Positions 46,084 through 54,748 of a DNA stretch of 64,000 bases are shown here, piece after piece. Source of the DNA: Acidiferrobacter sp. (lineage in GTDB: Bacteria > Pseudomonadota > Gammaproteobacteria > Acidiferrobacterales > Acidiferrobacteraceae); the NCBI GenBank assembly GCA_027449165.1, contig DAIDMD010000122.1, positions 1 through 64,000 of the forward strand, in the 5' to 3' direction. Every line of letters starts with the position of its first letter. The stretch's first letter is position 1. A model generated the notes under the pieces. The model had not been told where the DNA came from, did no database searches, and saw nothing but the letters and a program-made list of their open reading frames with translations. The position numbers and the translations under genes were made by a program.

Positions 46084-46159
46084 TCCGGGCGGGGATGTGC
46101 TAAGGTGGAGTGCGTGACAACGATACGTTTGTGCCGTTTCTACGGTAAGGAGGGCCTTG

Positions 46160-46846
46160 ATGGCTCGTTCTAATCTGTTCCCCGATGCCCCGGCCACGGG
46201 TTACCAGAGTGGTTATTCGGTCACGACGGTCATCCACAGGACCTACCTGTTGCTGGCCGCGACCCTGTTGTTTAGCACCTTGACGGCCGTCATCGGCATG
46301 CGCGCGGCGTTCGCCTACCAGCATCCGATCCTGATCATGATCGCGGCCTTCGCGAGCCTGTTCGCGGTCCAATGGACGGGCGGCCGCAACAGCCCCATGG
46401 CCGTGCCGCTGGTCTTTGCGTTCACCGGCCTCATGGGGCTTTCGCTCGGTCCGGTGATCGCGATGTACATGCGGCTGCCGGCCGGTCCGACCATCGTCGC
46501 CGAGGCCCTGCTCGGGACCGCGGTGATATTCGGGAGCCTGTCGATCTACGCCCTGGTGTCGCGCCGCAATTTCAATTATCTGGGCGGCTTCCTGATGACC
46601 GGGCTTGTGATCGTGGTCCTGGCATCGCTGGCCAATCTCTTCTTCCATATGGCGGGCCTGCAGCTCGTTGTGGCGGGCATGGCGCTGCTGGTCTTTTCCG
46701 GACTCGTCTTGTTCGATACGAGCCGCATGATCAATAGCGGCGAGACCCGCCCGGTCCTCATCGCCGTGGGTCTCTATCTCGACATCCTGAACCTGTTCAT
46801 GGCGCTGCTCGAGATCCTGGGGGCCCTTCAGGGCCGACGGGAGTAG
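46160..46846 (+). CDS. Bax inhibitor-1 / YccA-YbhL family membrane protein
   Basis: This is a 228-aa inner-membrane protein of the TMBIM/UPF0005 family. AAGGAGGG lies before ATG 46160. The N-terminus holds family-typical NLFPDAPATGYQSG and VIHRTYLLLAATLLFSTLTA. About seven helices follow, then the conserved LVLFDTSRMINSGETRP and LYLDILNLFMALLEILG. In E. coli YccA binds and restrains FtsH; other members leak Ca2+. The precise role here is unknown. Confidence 0.93.
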   Translation: MARSNLFPDAPATGYQSGYSVTTVIHRTYLLLAATLLFSTLTAVIGMRAAFAYQHPILIMIAAFASLFAVQWTGGRNSPMAVPLVFAFTGLMGLSLGPVIAMYMRLPAGPTIVAEALLGTAVIFGSLSIYALVSRRNFNYLGGFLMTGLVIVVLASLANLFFHMAGLQLVVAGMALLVFSGLVLFDTSRMINSGETRPVLIAVGLYLDILNLFMALLEILGALQGRRE

Positions 46847-47273
46847 GCGTCCGCGAGGACACCGGGCCGCCATCGGCCGGCCGGTGGGGTCCGGCGGCGC
46901 TTCGCGGGATACCGGGGCCCTCGATAGAAAAGTTGCCTGAAGCCCTGTCTGCGCACTCCCCCTCTTGGGCGATTTTCGACCCGGTCTTACGCGCGGCGGA
47001 GATCGCAGCGGCCGGTGGGGTCTTGGGTCGGGCCTTTGCCTTGCGGGCACGTCCGGTGGTAGTTTGTCGGCCATGCGAGCCGGTCCAACCGATCTTTCGC
47101 AGGTAGGGGCGCAAGGCCCCGAACCGGCCGTCGTCAGGCAATCCGCGCCTGGGGAGACGTGAGGGCCGGGCGCCCGGGTGGCCACACCTCCGCGTTCTGG
47201 TCGTTGAACCAGGAAACCCCGTTGCAAGCCCGGCAGGTGCTTGACGGCGGGAGACTTCATTCGGAGGAGCGGC
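46847..47273. other. About 430 bases without a supported gene
   Basis: Only short GC-rich ORFs are seen. GAACCAG/CTGGTCG around 47200 and other short repeats do not form a convincing terminator. The promoter for the cytochrome gene may lie here. Confidence 0.4.
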
Positions 47274-47786
47274 ATGGGCAGTCGGGGGATCGTGCGGTGG
47301 GCGCGCATCGTTCTGGGTGTGTCGGGCTTGGTCTGGGCGGGCGCAGGGTTCGCGGGATCCTTACCGGGGGGGCTGCAGGGGGCCGTGGCGCGCGGGGCCC
47401 GCATCTTTAACGACGACACCTTCGGAAGCCGTGTGCGGCCCGTGCCCGATGCCGCGAGCGCGTTCGCCGACATGGGCCGCGCCGGCGGCGCCGGGCCGCA
47501 GTTTATGACCTGCGCGGCCTGCCATATCCATGGGGGTCTTACCCGCGGGCGGCTTCCCGACGGACGGCGGATCGCGAGCCTGCGCAATGCCGCCGCCGTG
47601 TTCCCGCGCTACAGCGCCAAATCCCATCGGATCGTGACCCTGGAAGACCAGATCCGGCATTGCGTCAAAGACGGGATCGTCGGGCGGCCCCCGGCCTTCG
47701 GGGGCCGGACGATGGCCGATCTCGTGAGCTATCTGCATTCCATCGCCGCCGGCCAGCGCGTCGCGATCGGCGGACCGTTCCATTAA
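47274..47786 (+). CDS. Periplasmic c-type cytochrome, monohaem
   Basis: This is a 170-aa exported protein. The start ATG 47274 follows TCGGAGGAG. The signal peptide is MGSRGIVRWARIVLGVSGLVWAGAGFAG. One haem site, TCAACHIHGG, lies at about residue 80. The family pattern RGARIFNDDTFG occurs before it. After it come VTLEDQIRHCVKDGI and MADLVSYLHSIAAGQ, recalling SoxA/SoxX-type cytochromes, in which a Cys in a similar place can ligate haem. The sixth ligand cannot be assigned: Met of MADL or Cys of RHC. Sulfur-compound oxidation is a possible role. The glgA start is 4 bases after the stop, so the two are probably co-transcribed. Confidence 0.8.
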   Translation: MGSRGIVRWARIVLGVSGLVWAGAGFAGSLPGGLQGAVARGARIFNDDTFGSRVRPVPDAASAFADMGRAGGAGPQFMTCAACHIHGGLTRGRLPDGRRIASLRNAAAVFPRYSAKSHRIVTLEDQIRHCVKDGIVGRPPAFGGRTMADLVSYLHSIAAGQRVAIGGPFH

Positions 47787-47790
47787 AGGC

Positions 47791-49356
47791 ATGGGCGAAC
47801 CGGAATTCCCGTTGCGGATCGGAGGGGCCCCGGAGGGCGGGATCCGGGACCGAACGGGTCCGGCCGGTCCGGACGGAGGCGGGACCGGACCTGCGACCGA
47901 CCCCCCGGTGCGGGTGCTGTTCGTCGCCTCCGAGTGCGCCCCTTGGGTCAAGACCGGCGGGCTTGCGGACGTCGTCGCGGCGTTGCCCGCGGCGCTCGTG
48001 GCCGCAGGCCTCGACGTGCGCGTGTGCCTCCCCTTCTATCGATCCATCCGCCGCGAGGTCGGCGAGGCGCCGGCGTGCGCCACGGTGCTGGGGGCGCTCG
48101 TGCGCGAGGCCACGCTCCCGTCCGGCGTCCCCGTCTACCTGATCGATGCGCCATGGCTCTTCGGGCGCGACGGCGGGCCCTATCAGGACGGCGAAGGGCG
48201 GGATTGGCGGGACAATGCCCAGCGCTTCGGGCTGTTCGCGCGCGTCTGCGCGTCCCTGGCCTCGGACGAGACGCCGCTCCTCTGGCGTCCCGACGTCTTT
48301 CATGGACACGACTGGCAGGCCGGTCTCGGCCCGATGTGGCTGAAGACCGCCTTGCCCGGGGCGGCCCCATCGGTCATGACCATCCATAACCTTGCCTTCC
48401 AGGGCCTGTTTCCGCCCGAGACCGTGAACGCGCTGCGCCTGCCCCCCGGGGTGTATGCCGTGGAGGGCGTGGAGTTTTACGGGCGACTGTCGTTTCTGAA
48501 GGCCGGTCTGCATTATGCCGATGTCTTGACGACGGTCAGTCCCACCTACGCCCGCGAGATCCAAGAGGAGGCCCAGGGTTGCGGGCTGCACGGCCTGTTG
48601 GCCCGCCGCCGCGCCGACCTGACGGGGATCGTGAACGGCATCGACGACATCGTCTGGAACCCGGCCACCGACCCGCTCATCACCGCCCGCTACGACAGCA
48701 AGACCCTGGCCGAAAAGCGTTTCAATAAGGAGGCGCTGCAGCGCCGCTTCGACCTGGTCGTCGATCCGACGCGGCCCCTCTTCGGCATGGTCGGCCGCCT
48801 CACCTGGCAGAAGGGCGTCGATCTGGTGGCCGAGATTGCCGATCGCCTCGTTCAGGCCGGGGGCCAGCTCGCCGTGCTCGGAACGGGCGAACGGGGGCTC
48901 GAGGACTCGCTGCGCGTGCTCGCCAGGCGCCATCGCGGCGCCATCGCGGTGCGCATCGGATTCGAGGAGGGACTCGCCCACGAGATCGAGGCCGGCGCCG
49001 ATCTCTTCCTCATGCCATCGCGTTTCGAGCCGTGCGGGCTCAATCAGATGTACAGCCAGCGCTACGGCACGCCCCCCGTGGCGCGCGCCACGGGGGGGCT
49101 GGCCGATACGATCCGCGCAGTCGGCCCCGGCGATTGCGCGGGCAGCGGCTTTTTGTTCGAGGAGGCGACCGGCACGGCCCTGTGGGAGGCTGTGGAGCAG
49201 GCGCTCGCCGCCTATCGCGACGCCTCGTGCTGGACGCGCATCATGTGCCACGGCATGCGCCAGGACTTTTCCTGGACGCGAAGCGCCCTGCGCTACCGCG
49301 CGCTCTATCACGCGCTCGTCTCGGGTGCCGCCGCGCGGCGGCGCATGCCGGGCTAG
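47791..49356 (+). CDS. glgA: Glycogen synthase (ADP-glucose), GlgA
   Basis: GlgA is a GT5 glycogen synthase that extends alpha-1,4-glucan from ADP-glucose, 521 aa from ATG 47791. The conserved protein really begins at VRVLFVASECAPWVKTGGLA about 39 residues in, so the start may be the GTG there; the extra N-terminus is Gly/Pro-rich. Motifs are KTGGLADVVAALP (ADP-glucose binding), the catalytic-site region in VFHGHDWQAGLGP, and the C-terminal MPSRFEPCGLNQMYSQRYGT. The stop TAG overlaps the convergent glk stop. Confidence 0.95.
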   Translation: MGEPEFPLRIGGAPEGGIRDRTGPAGPDGGGTGPATDPPVRVLFVASECAPWVKTGGLADVVAALPAALVAAGLDVRVCLPFYRSIRREVGEAPACATVLGALVREATLPSGVPVYLIDAPWLFGRDGGPYQDGEGRDWRDNAQRFGLFARVCASLASDETPLLWRPDVFHGHDWQAGLGPMWLKTALPGAAPSVMTIHNLAFQGLFPPETVNALRLPPGVYAVEGVEFYGRLSFLKAGLHYADVLTTVSPTYAREIQEEAQGCGLHGLLARRRADLTGIVNGIDDIVWNPATDPLITARYDSKTLAEKRFNKEALQRRFDLVVDPTRPLFGMVGRLTWQKGVDLVAEIADRLVQAGGQLAVLGTGERGLEDSLRVLARRHRGAIAVRIGFEEGLAHEIEAGADLFLMPSRFEPCGLNQMYSQRYGTPPVARATGGLADTIRAVGPGDCAGSGFLFEEATGTALWEAVEQALAAYRDASCWTRIMCHGMRQDFSWTRSALRYRALYHALVSGAAARRRMPG

Positions 49357-50372
49357 GGGTCGCCGCGCATGCGCGCCCAGCCGTAGGCCGCGGTGCCCAT
49401 GAGGGTGGCGTCGGGATTGACGACCACCCTGAGCGGGATACGCCCCAGGAGTTTCGCGAACCGGCCCTTGGCGCAAAAGGCGTCCACGAAACGGCGTTCG
49501 TCCATGAGCGGCAAGAGTCGCGGAGGGATGCCGCCCGCGATGTAGACGCCCCCCAGGGCCAAGACCTTGAGGGCGAGGTTGCCGGCCTCGGCGGCCAGGA
49601 TGGTCAGGAAGGCGTCGGTCGCCGCGCGGCATATCGGGCACGGGGCGCCGGGCCGCAGGGCCCCGTCGACGATGAGCGGGGTGCGGTCGGGGCTCGCGGC
49701 CAGCGCGGCCGCGAATTCCGGGGCCTCGCGCCCGGGGTCCTGCTCGCGAAAGAATTCGTAGAGGTGCGGGATGCCGATGCCTGAACAGACGTGTTCGTAG
49801 CTCACATGGTCGTAGCGGCGCCGCAGGTAGTCGACCAGACCGGCCAGCGCCGGCGTGGGCGGGGCGAAATCGGCGTGGCCGCCCTCCGAAGGCTGCGGCA
49901 GATAGCGGGTGCCGTCCCAGATGAGGAAGGCCTCGCCGAGGCCCGTGCCCGGGGCGATGATCGCCTTGGCCGCGGCGGCGGTTTCGATGCCGGCATTCAC
50001 GGTCTTCAGGTCGGCCGCCTGCAGCACCGGGATGGCGTGGGCGATGGCCGCGAGGTCGTTTAGGATGGTGACCGAGGCGAACCCGAGATCGGCGCGCAAC
50101 GCGGCGCCATCGACCTTCCAGGGGAGGCTGGTGAGATGCGCGCGGCCGTTTATGACCGGGCCGGCGACATCCAGGCAGGCGTGGCGGACGGTCAGGCCGG
50201 TGGTCGCGAGAAACTCGGTAAGCAGGGTCTTCAGGTCCGGGTATCGGCCGCTCGGGAGGCGGGCACGGCCAAGCGGCCGCGCAAGTCCCCCCTGCGCGGA
50301 TACGACGAGGAGGTCGGTCTTGGTCCCCCCGATGTCGCCTATCAGCAAAAGGTCGCCGTCTGGATCGGTCAC
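49353..50372 (-). CDS. glk: Glucokinase, Glk
   Basis: This is an ATP-dependent glucokinase of the proteobacterial Glk family, 339 aa. The start is GTG 50372 behind GGGAGGG; the track ORF begins earlier. Motifs are the phosphate-binding LLIGDIGGTKTDL, the glucose/catalytic region TILNDLAAIAHAIP with its Asp, APGTGLGEAFLIWDG, EGGHADFAP and GGVYIAGGI. CPICRAA is an added Cys pair. Glucose freed by the amylomaltase/GH57 enzymes could enter metabolism here. It diverges from gnd with about 180 bases between. Confidence 0.95.
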   Translation of the reverse strand: MTDPDGDLLLIGDIGGTKTDLLVVSAQGGLARPLGRARLPSGRYPDLKTLLTEFLATTGLTVRHACLDVAGPVINGRAHLTSLPWKVDGAALRADLGFASVTILNDLAAIAHAIPVLQAADLKTVNAGIETAAAAKAIIAPGTGLGEAFLIWDGTRYLPQPSEGGHADFAPPTPALAGLVDYLRRRYDHVSYEHVCSGIGIPHLYEFFREQDPGREAPEFAAALAASPDRTPLIVDGALRPGAPCPICRAATDAFLTILAAEAGNLALKVLALGGVYIAGGIPPRLLPLMDERRFVDAFCAKGRFAKLLGRIPLRVVVNPDATLMGTAAYGWARMRGDP

Positions 50373-50551
50373 AGTGCCCTCCCGCGCGCGGTCGCCGCGA
50401 TGCACGCACCCCATAATACAGCATAGGCCGTTCGCGCCGGACGCGCGGCCGGCCCTGGAAAAACCGGCTGGACGGCGCTAGTGTGCCGCAAGGGCGGGCC
50501 GCCGTCGGACGGGCGGCCGATCGGAGGACGATACCGGCGGGAGGGGTGATG

Positions 50552-51562
50552 ATGCGCATAGGGATGGTGGGTTTGGGGCGCATGGGCGCCAATATGGCGC
50601 GGCGCCTGATGCACGCGGGACACGAGGTCGTCGGCTATGCCCGCAGCCGGGCGACGGTCGACGCCTTCACGGCGCAAGGGGGGCTGGGCGCCCGCGGGCT
50701 TGCCGACCTCGTCGGCCAACTGCCCGCGCCGCGCGTTGTCTGGTGCATGGTGCCGGCGGCCACGGTCGACGCCCTGCTTACGGAGCTCGTGCCGCTGCTC
50801 GCGCCGGGCGACATCGTGGTCGATGGCGGGAATTCCTTCTATCAGGACGATATCCGCCGCTCGCGCGCGCTCGGCGGGTCCGGGCTGCACTATGTCGACG
50901 TCGGCACGAGCGGTGGCGTGTGGGGTCTCGAGCGCGGGTATTGCCTGATGATAGGCGGGGAGGCCTCGGCGGTGGCCGCGCTCGATCCGGTCTTCCAGGC
51001 CCTGGCCCCGGGCGTCGCGGCGGCGCCGCCGACCCCCGGCCGTGCCCTGGGCTTGGGGTCGGCGGAGCGCGGCTACCTGCACTGCGGGCCGCATGGCGCC
51101 GGTCATTTCGTGAAAATGGTCCACAACGGGATCGAATACGGCCTTATGGCCGCCTACGCCGAGGGTCTCAACATCCTGAAGGGCGCCGGCGCCGGCGCGG
51201 CGGCGCACGCCGAGGACGCGGAGACCGCGCCTCTGCGGCATCCGGAGCATTTCCAATACGATTTCGATGTTGCCGAGGTCGCGGAGCTGTGGCGGCGCGG
51301 CAGCGTCGTGGGTTCCTGGCTGCTCGATCTGACGGCAGCCGCGCTTTCGGGCGATCGCGAGCTCGCGGGCTTCGCGGGCCGGGTGGCGGATTCCGGGGAG
51401 GGTCGCTGGACGGTCCAGGCGGCGGTCGAGGTGGGCGTCCCCGCGCCGGTCATCACGTCGGCGCTTTACGCGCGATTCAATTCGCGCGGGCACGGCGATT
51501 TCGCCGACCGGGTCCTGGCCGCCATGCGCTATCAGTTCGGCGGGCACGTCGAGAAGGGGTGA
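50552..51562 (+). CDS. gnd: 6-phosphogluconate dehydrogenase, short decarboxylating type
   Basis: This is an oxidative pentose-phosphate enzyme giving ribulose-5-P, CO2 and a reduced nicotinamide, 336 aa, i.e. the short (YqeC/GndA-like) class and not the 470-aa form. The start is ATG 50552 behind GGGAGGGG; the preceding ATG (50549) is also in frame. The Rossmann motif is MRIGMVGLGRMGANMARRL. The substrate region is VDGGNSFYQDD, VDVGTSGGVWGLERGY and HGAGHFVKMVHNGIEYGLM with the catalytic Lys. The third base of the coenzyme loop suggests NAD use in this class, but that is not certain. Confidence 0.93.
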   Translation: MRIGMVGLGRMGANMARRLMHAGHEVVGYARSRATVDAFTAQGGLGARGLADLVGQLPAPRVVWCMVPAATVDALLTELVPLLAPGDIVVDGGNSFYQDDIRRSRALGGSGLHYVDVGTSGGVWGLERGYCLMIGGEASAVAALDPVFQALAPGVAAAPPTPGRALGLGSAERGYLHCGPHGAGHFVKMVHNGIEYGLMAAYAEGLNILKGAGAGAAAHAEDAETAPLRHPEHFQYDFDVAEVAELWRRGSVVGSWLLDLTAAALSGDRELAGFAGRVADSGEGRWTVQAAVEVGVPAPVITSALYARFNSRGHGDFADRVLAAMRYQFGGHVEKG

Positions 51563-51605
51563 CCGCCGCAGAGACGTAGGATAGGGCTTTGTCGTGTTTC
51601 GGGGC

Positions 51606-51634
51606 TTGCACAAATCGCAATGCCGCGTTAGGGT
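51606..51634 (+). promoter_or_regulatory. Weak candidate promoter of pgi
   Basis: TTGCAC and TAGGGT are separated by 17 bases, 90 bases before the pgi ATG. The -35 is fair, the -10 poor. Confidence 0.3.
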
Positions 51635-51724
51635 CTGATCAGAGCGGCGCCCGAACCCTGGGCCGCGGCGTTGCAGGAAGCGCGGCCACGGAACGACCGG
51701 AAACGACTATCAGGAGGGACCGTC

Positions 51725-53407
51725 ATGGACAACCGATTCGATAGGCCGCGCGGCGATGGCGCGCCGGGCGCCGAACGCGATCATCGTGCGCTCACCGAAA
51801 GCGTCCAATGGCGGGCCCTTGCGAGCCATTTTCGGGCCGTGGAGGGGCTTACGCTGCGCGACCTCTTCGATGCGGATCCCGATCGGGGGGTGGCGCTCGC
51901 GGCCGAAGGCGGCGGCCTCTATCTCGATTATTCCAAAAATCGCGTAACGCGGGAGACGGTTCGGCTGCTCGTCGACCTCGCGCGCGCCCGCGGCTTGGAG
52001 GCCCGGCGCGACGCCATGTTCCGCGGCGAGCGCATCAACGTTACGGAGGACCGCCCGGTCCTGCACGTCGCGTTGCGTGCTCCGAAGGGGGTGGCGATCG
52101 TAGTCGACGGGCGCGATGTCGTCCTCGACGTCCATGCGGTCCTCGAACAGATGGCGGAATTCGCCGACCGGGTGCGCAACGGCCTCTGGACGGGCCATAC
52201 CGGCAAACGGATCCGCACGGTGATCAATATCGGTATCGGCGGCTCCTATCTCGGCCCGGAGATGGCCTGTCGGGCGTTGCGGACGTTCGCCGATCCCGGC
52301 ATCGCGGTGCGCTTTGTGGCCAACATCGACGGCGAGGCGTTTCGCGCCGCGACCGCCGATCTGGACCCTGCGGAGACGCTTTTTATCGTATGCTCGAAGA
52401 CCTTCACGACCGAGGAAACGATGGCCAACGCGCGCGCGGCGCGCCAGTGGTGCATCGCGGGTCTCGGCACCGACGCCGCGGTCGCCTCGCACTTCGTCGC
52501 GGTCTCGACCAATGCCGCCGAGGTCGCGCGCTTTGGCATCGATACCGCCCGCATGTTCGTGTTCTGGGACTGGGTGGGGGGGCGCTACTCGCTCGGGTCG
52601 GCGGTCGGCCTGTCCTTGATGATAGCGATAGGCCCCGCGAGGTTTCGGGAGATGCTCGCGGGCTTTCGGGATATGGACGAGCATTTTTGCGCGGCCCCGC
52701 TCGAGCGGAACCTGCCGGTCCTCTTGGGGGTGTTGGGGATCTGGTACAACAACTTTTTCGGGATGGAGACGCAGGCGATACTGCCTTATGCGCACGGCCT
52801 GGGGCGTCTGCCGGCCTATCTCGAGCAGTTGCAGATGGAGAGCAACGGCAAGCACGTCGACATCGCCGGGCGCCCGGTGGCCTACGACACCGGCCCGATC
52901 GTCTGGGGCGAGCCCGGAGTCGACGCCCAGCACTCGTTCTACCAATTGCTGCATCAGGGGACCAAGGCCATACCGTGCGACCTGATCGGGTTCTGCCGGT
53001 CGCAGGCGGATCTGCCCGGCCACCAGGACCTTCTGATCGCCAACCTCCTGGCCCAGGCGGAGGCGCTCGCCTTCGGGCAGTCGGCCGCCCGGCTCGCCGA
53101 GCAGGGCGTCCCGGCGGCCCAGATCCCGTATCGGGTCTGTGAGGGCAACCGTCCGACCAATGTGATCCTGGGCGAGAGCCTGTCGCCGCGCACCCTGGGG
53201 GCGCTCGTGGCGCTCTACGAGCACGCCGTTTTTACCCAAGGGGTCGTCTGGGGGATCGATTCCTTCGACCAGTGGGGGGTCGAACTCGGCAAGGTGCTCG
53301 CGCGGCGGATCGCAACCGAGATACGAGGCCGCGCCCATGAACCGGCGCACGACAGCTCGACCCGCACCCTGATCGGGCGCTATCTGGCCCGGCGTGTCGG
53401 GGGCTGA
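51725..53407 (+). CDS. pgi: Glucose-6-phosphate isomerase
   Basis: Pgi interconverts glucose-6-P and fructose-6-P, 560 aa (549 in E. coli). The start is ATG 51725 behind AGGAGGG. Motifs are [18 protein letters not shown], the phosphate loop [33 protein letters not shown] (PGI signature), [11 protein letters not shown] with the catalytic Glu, [19 protein letters not shown] (His) and [13 protein letters not shown] (Lys). It links the gnd branch and the glucan genes. Confidence 0.97.
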   Translation: MDNRFDRPRGDGAPGAERDHRALTESVQWRALASHFRAVEGLTLRDLFDADPDRGVALAAEGGGLYLDYSKNRVTRETVRLLVDLARARGLEARRDAMFRGERINVTEDRPVLHVALRAPKGVAIVVDGRDVVLDVHAVLEQMAEFADRVRNGLWTGHTGKRIRTVINIGIGGSYLGPEMACRALRTFADPGIAVRFVANIDGEAFRAATADLDPAETLFIVCSKTFTTEETMANARAARQWCIAGLGTDAAVASHFVAVSTNAAEVARFGIDTARMFVFWDWVGGRYSLGSAVGLSLMIAIGPARFREMLAGFRDMDEHFCAAPLERNLPVLLGVLGIWYNNFFGMETQAILPYAHGLGRLPAYLEQLQMESNGKHVDIAGRPVAYDTGPIVWGEPGVDAQHSFYQLLHQGTKAIPCDLIGFCRSQADLPGHQDLLIANLLAQAEALAFGQSAARLAEQGVPAAQIPYRVCEGNRPTNVILGESLSPRTLGALVALYEHAVFTQGVVWGIDSFDQWGVELGKVLARRIATEIRGRAHEPAHDSSTRTLIGRYLARRVGG

Positions 53408-53482
53408 CCGGGCCGGAGGACCCGGGGCGCCAGCCGGTTGGCCGGCGCCTTATCCATTTGTCAAAACGAGGACCGCTGCGGC

Positions 53483-54748
53483 ATGGACCAGGCACCCCGA
53501 TTCGTAAGTCAGCTCACCCGCAACACCTTGGCGCTCATCCTGGCCGGGGGCCGGGGCTCGCGATTGAAGCATTTGACGTTGTGGCGCGCGAAACCGGCGG
53601 TGCCGTTCGGCGGCAAGTTTCGGGTGATCGATTTCCCTTTGTCGAACTGCGTGAACTCCGGCATCCGCCGCATCGGCGTCCTCACCCAGTACAAGGCCCA
53701 TTCGCTGATCCATCATATCCATAAGGGCTGGGGGAGTTTGAGCGGCGATTTCGGCGAGTTCGTCGAGCTCCTCCCGGCCCAGCAACGGATCGAATCCTCG
53801 TGGTACGCGGGGACCGCCGATGCCGTCTACCAGAACCTCGATATCGTCCGCAACCACAATCCGGATTTCATCCTGATTTTGGCCGGCGACCACGTCTACA
53901 AGATGGATTACGGGCCCATGATCGCCGACCACGTGCGCAAGGGCGCGGATCTCACCGTGGGCTGTGTGCACGTCCCGCTCGAGCGCGCGAGCGATTTCGG
54001 CGTCATGGCGACCGACGAGAGCGGGCGGATCGTTCGTTTCGACGAGAAGCCGGAGGTCCCCATGCCCACCGTGCCGGGGGTCGACACGGCGCTCGCCTCG
54101 ATGGGCATTTACGTCTTTAGCGCGGGCTTCCTCTACGAGCAGCTCGTCAAGGACGCCGACACCAAGGCCTCGCGGCACGATTTCGGGCACAACGTGATCC
54201 CCGGGGCCATAGGCCGCTACCGGGTCATGGCCTACGCCTTCTCGGGCAACGGCAGCGGACAGTCGGCCTATTGGCGGGACGTCGGGACGCTGGACGCCTA
54301 CTGGGAGGCCAACATGGAACTGGTCGGCGTGACCCCGGAACTCAATCTGTACGACACCTCCTGGCCGATCTGGACCCACCAGGAGCAGCATCCGCCGGCC
54401 AAGTTCATTTTCGATCAGGATGACGGGCGCCGGGGGATGGCCGTGGATTCCATGGTATCCGGCGGCTGCGTGATTTCCGGGGCCCATATCCGCCACTCGC
54501 TGCTCTTTTCGGCCGTGCATGCGCACTCCTATGCCGAGGTGATCGACTCGGTGGTCATGGGCGATGTCGACATCGGCCGGCACAGCCGTATCCGGCGCGC
54601 GGTCATCGACAAGGGGTGCCGCATACCCGAGGGCAGCATCATAGGATGGGATCGCGAGGAGGACGCGCGCCGCTATCATGTCACCCCGGAGGGCGTGACC
54701 GTGGTGACGCCCGAGATGCTGGGCCAGGATCTGCACCATGTCCGATAA
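53483..54748 (+). CDS. glgC: ADP-glucose pyrophosphorylase, GlgC
   Basis: GlgC makes ADP-glucose from glucose-1-P and ATP, the committed step of glycogen synthesis, 421 aa (431 in E. coli). The start is ATG 53483 (MDQAPRFVSQLTRNTLALILAGGRGSRLKHLT); the track ORF begins 15 codons early. Motifs are the nucleotide loop LAGGRGSRL, the activator/regulatory KPAVPFGGKFRVIDFPLSN, AGDHVYKMDYG (catalytic Asp), FDEKP and YWRDVGTLDAYWEANM. The C-terminal beta-helix has SLLFSAVHAHSYAEVIDSVV. It overlaps the GH57 gene by 11 bases. Confidence 0.97.
   Translation: MDQAPRFVSQLTRNTLALILAGGRGSRLKHLTLWRAKPAVPFGGKFRVIDFPLSNCVNSGIRRIGVLTQYKAHSLIHHIHKGWGSLSGDFGEFVELLPAQQRIESSWYAGTADAVYQNLDIVRNHNPDFILILAGDHVYKMDYGPMIADHVRKGADLTVGCVHVPLERASDFGVMATDESGRIVRFDEKPEVPMPTVPGVDTALASMGIYVFSAGFLYEQLVKDADTKASRHDFGHNVIPGAIGRYRVMAYAFSGNGSGQSAYWRDVGTLDAYWEANMELVGVTPELNLYDTSWPIWTHQEQHPPAKFIFDQDDGRRGMAVDSMVSGGCVISGAHIRHSLLFSAVHAHSYAEVIDSVVMGDVDIGRHSRIRRAVIDKGCRIPEGSIIGWDREEDARRYHVTPEGVTVVTPEMLGQDLHHVR

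Noticed and set aside
47665-50592. 975-aa minus-strand ORF spanning glgA and glk
   Set aside because: Glk and GlgA motifs lie in other frames; this frame has none.
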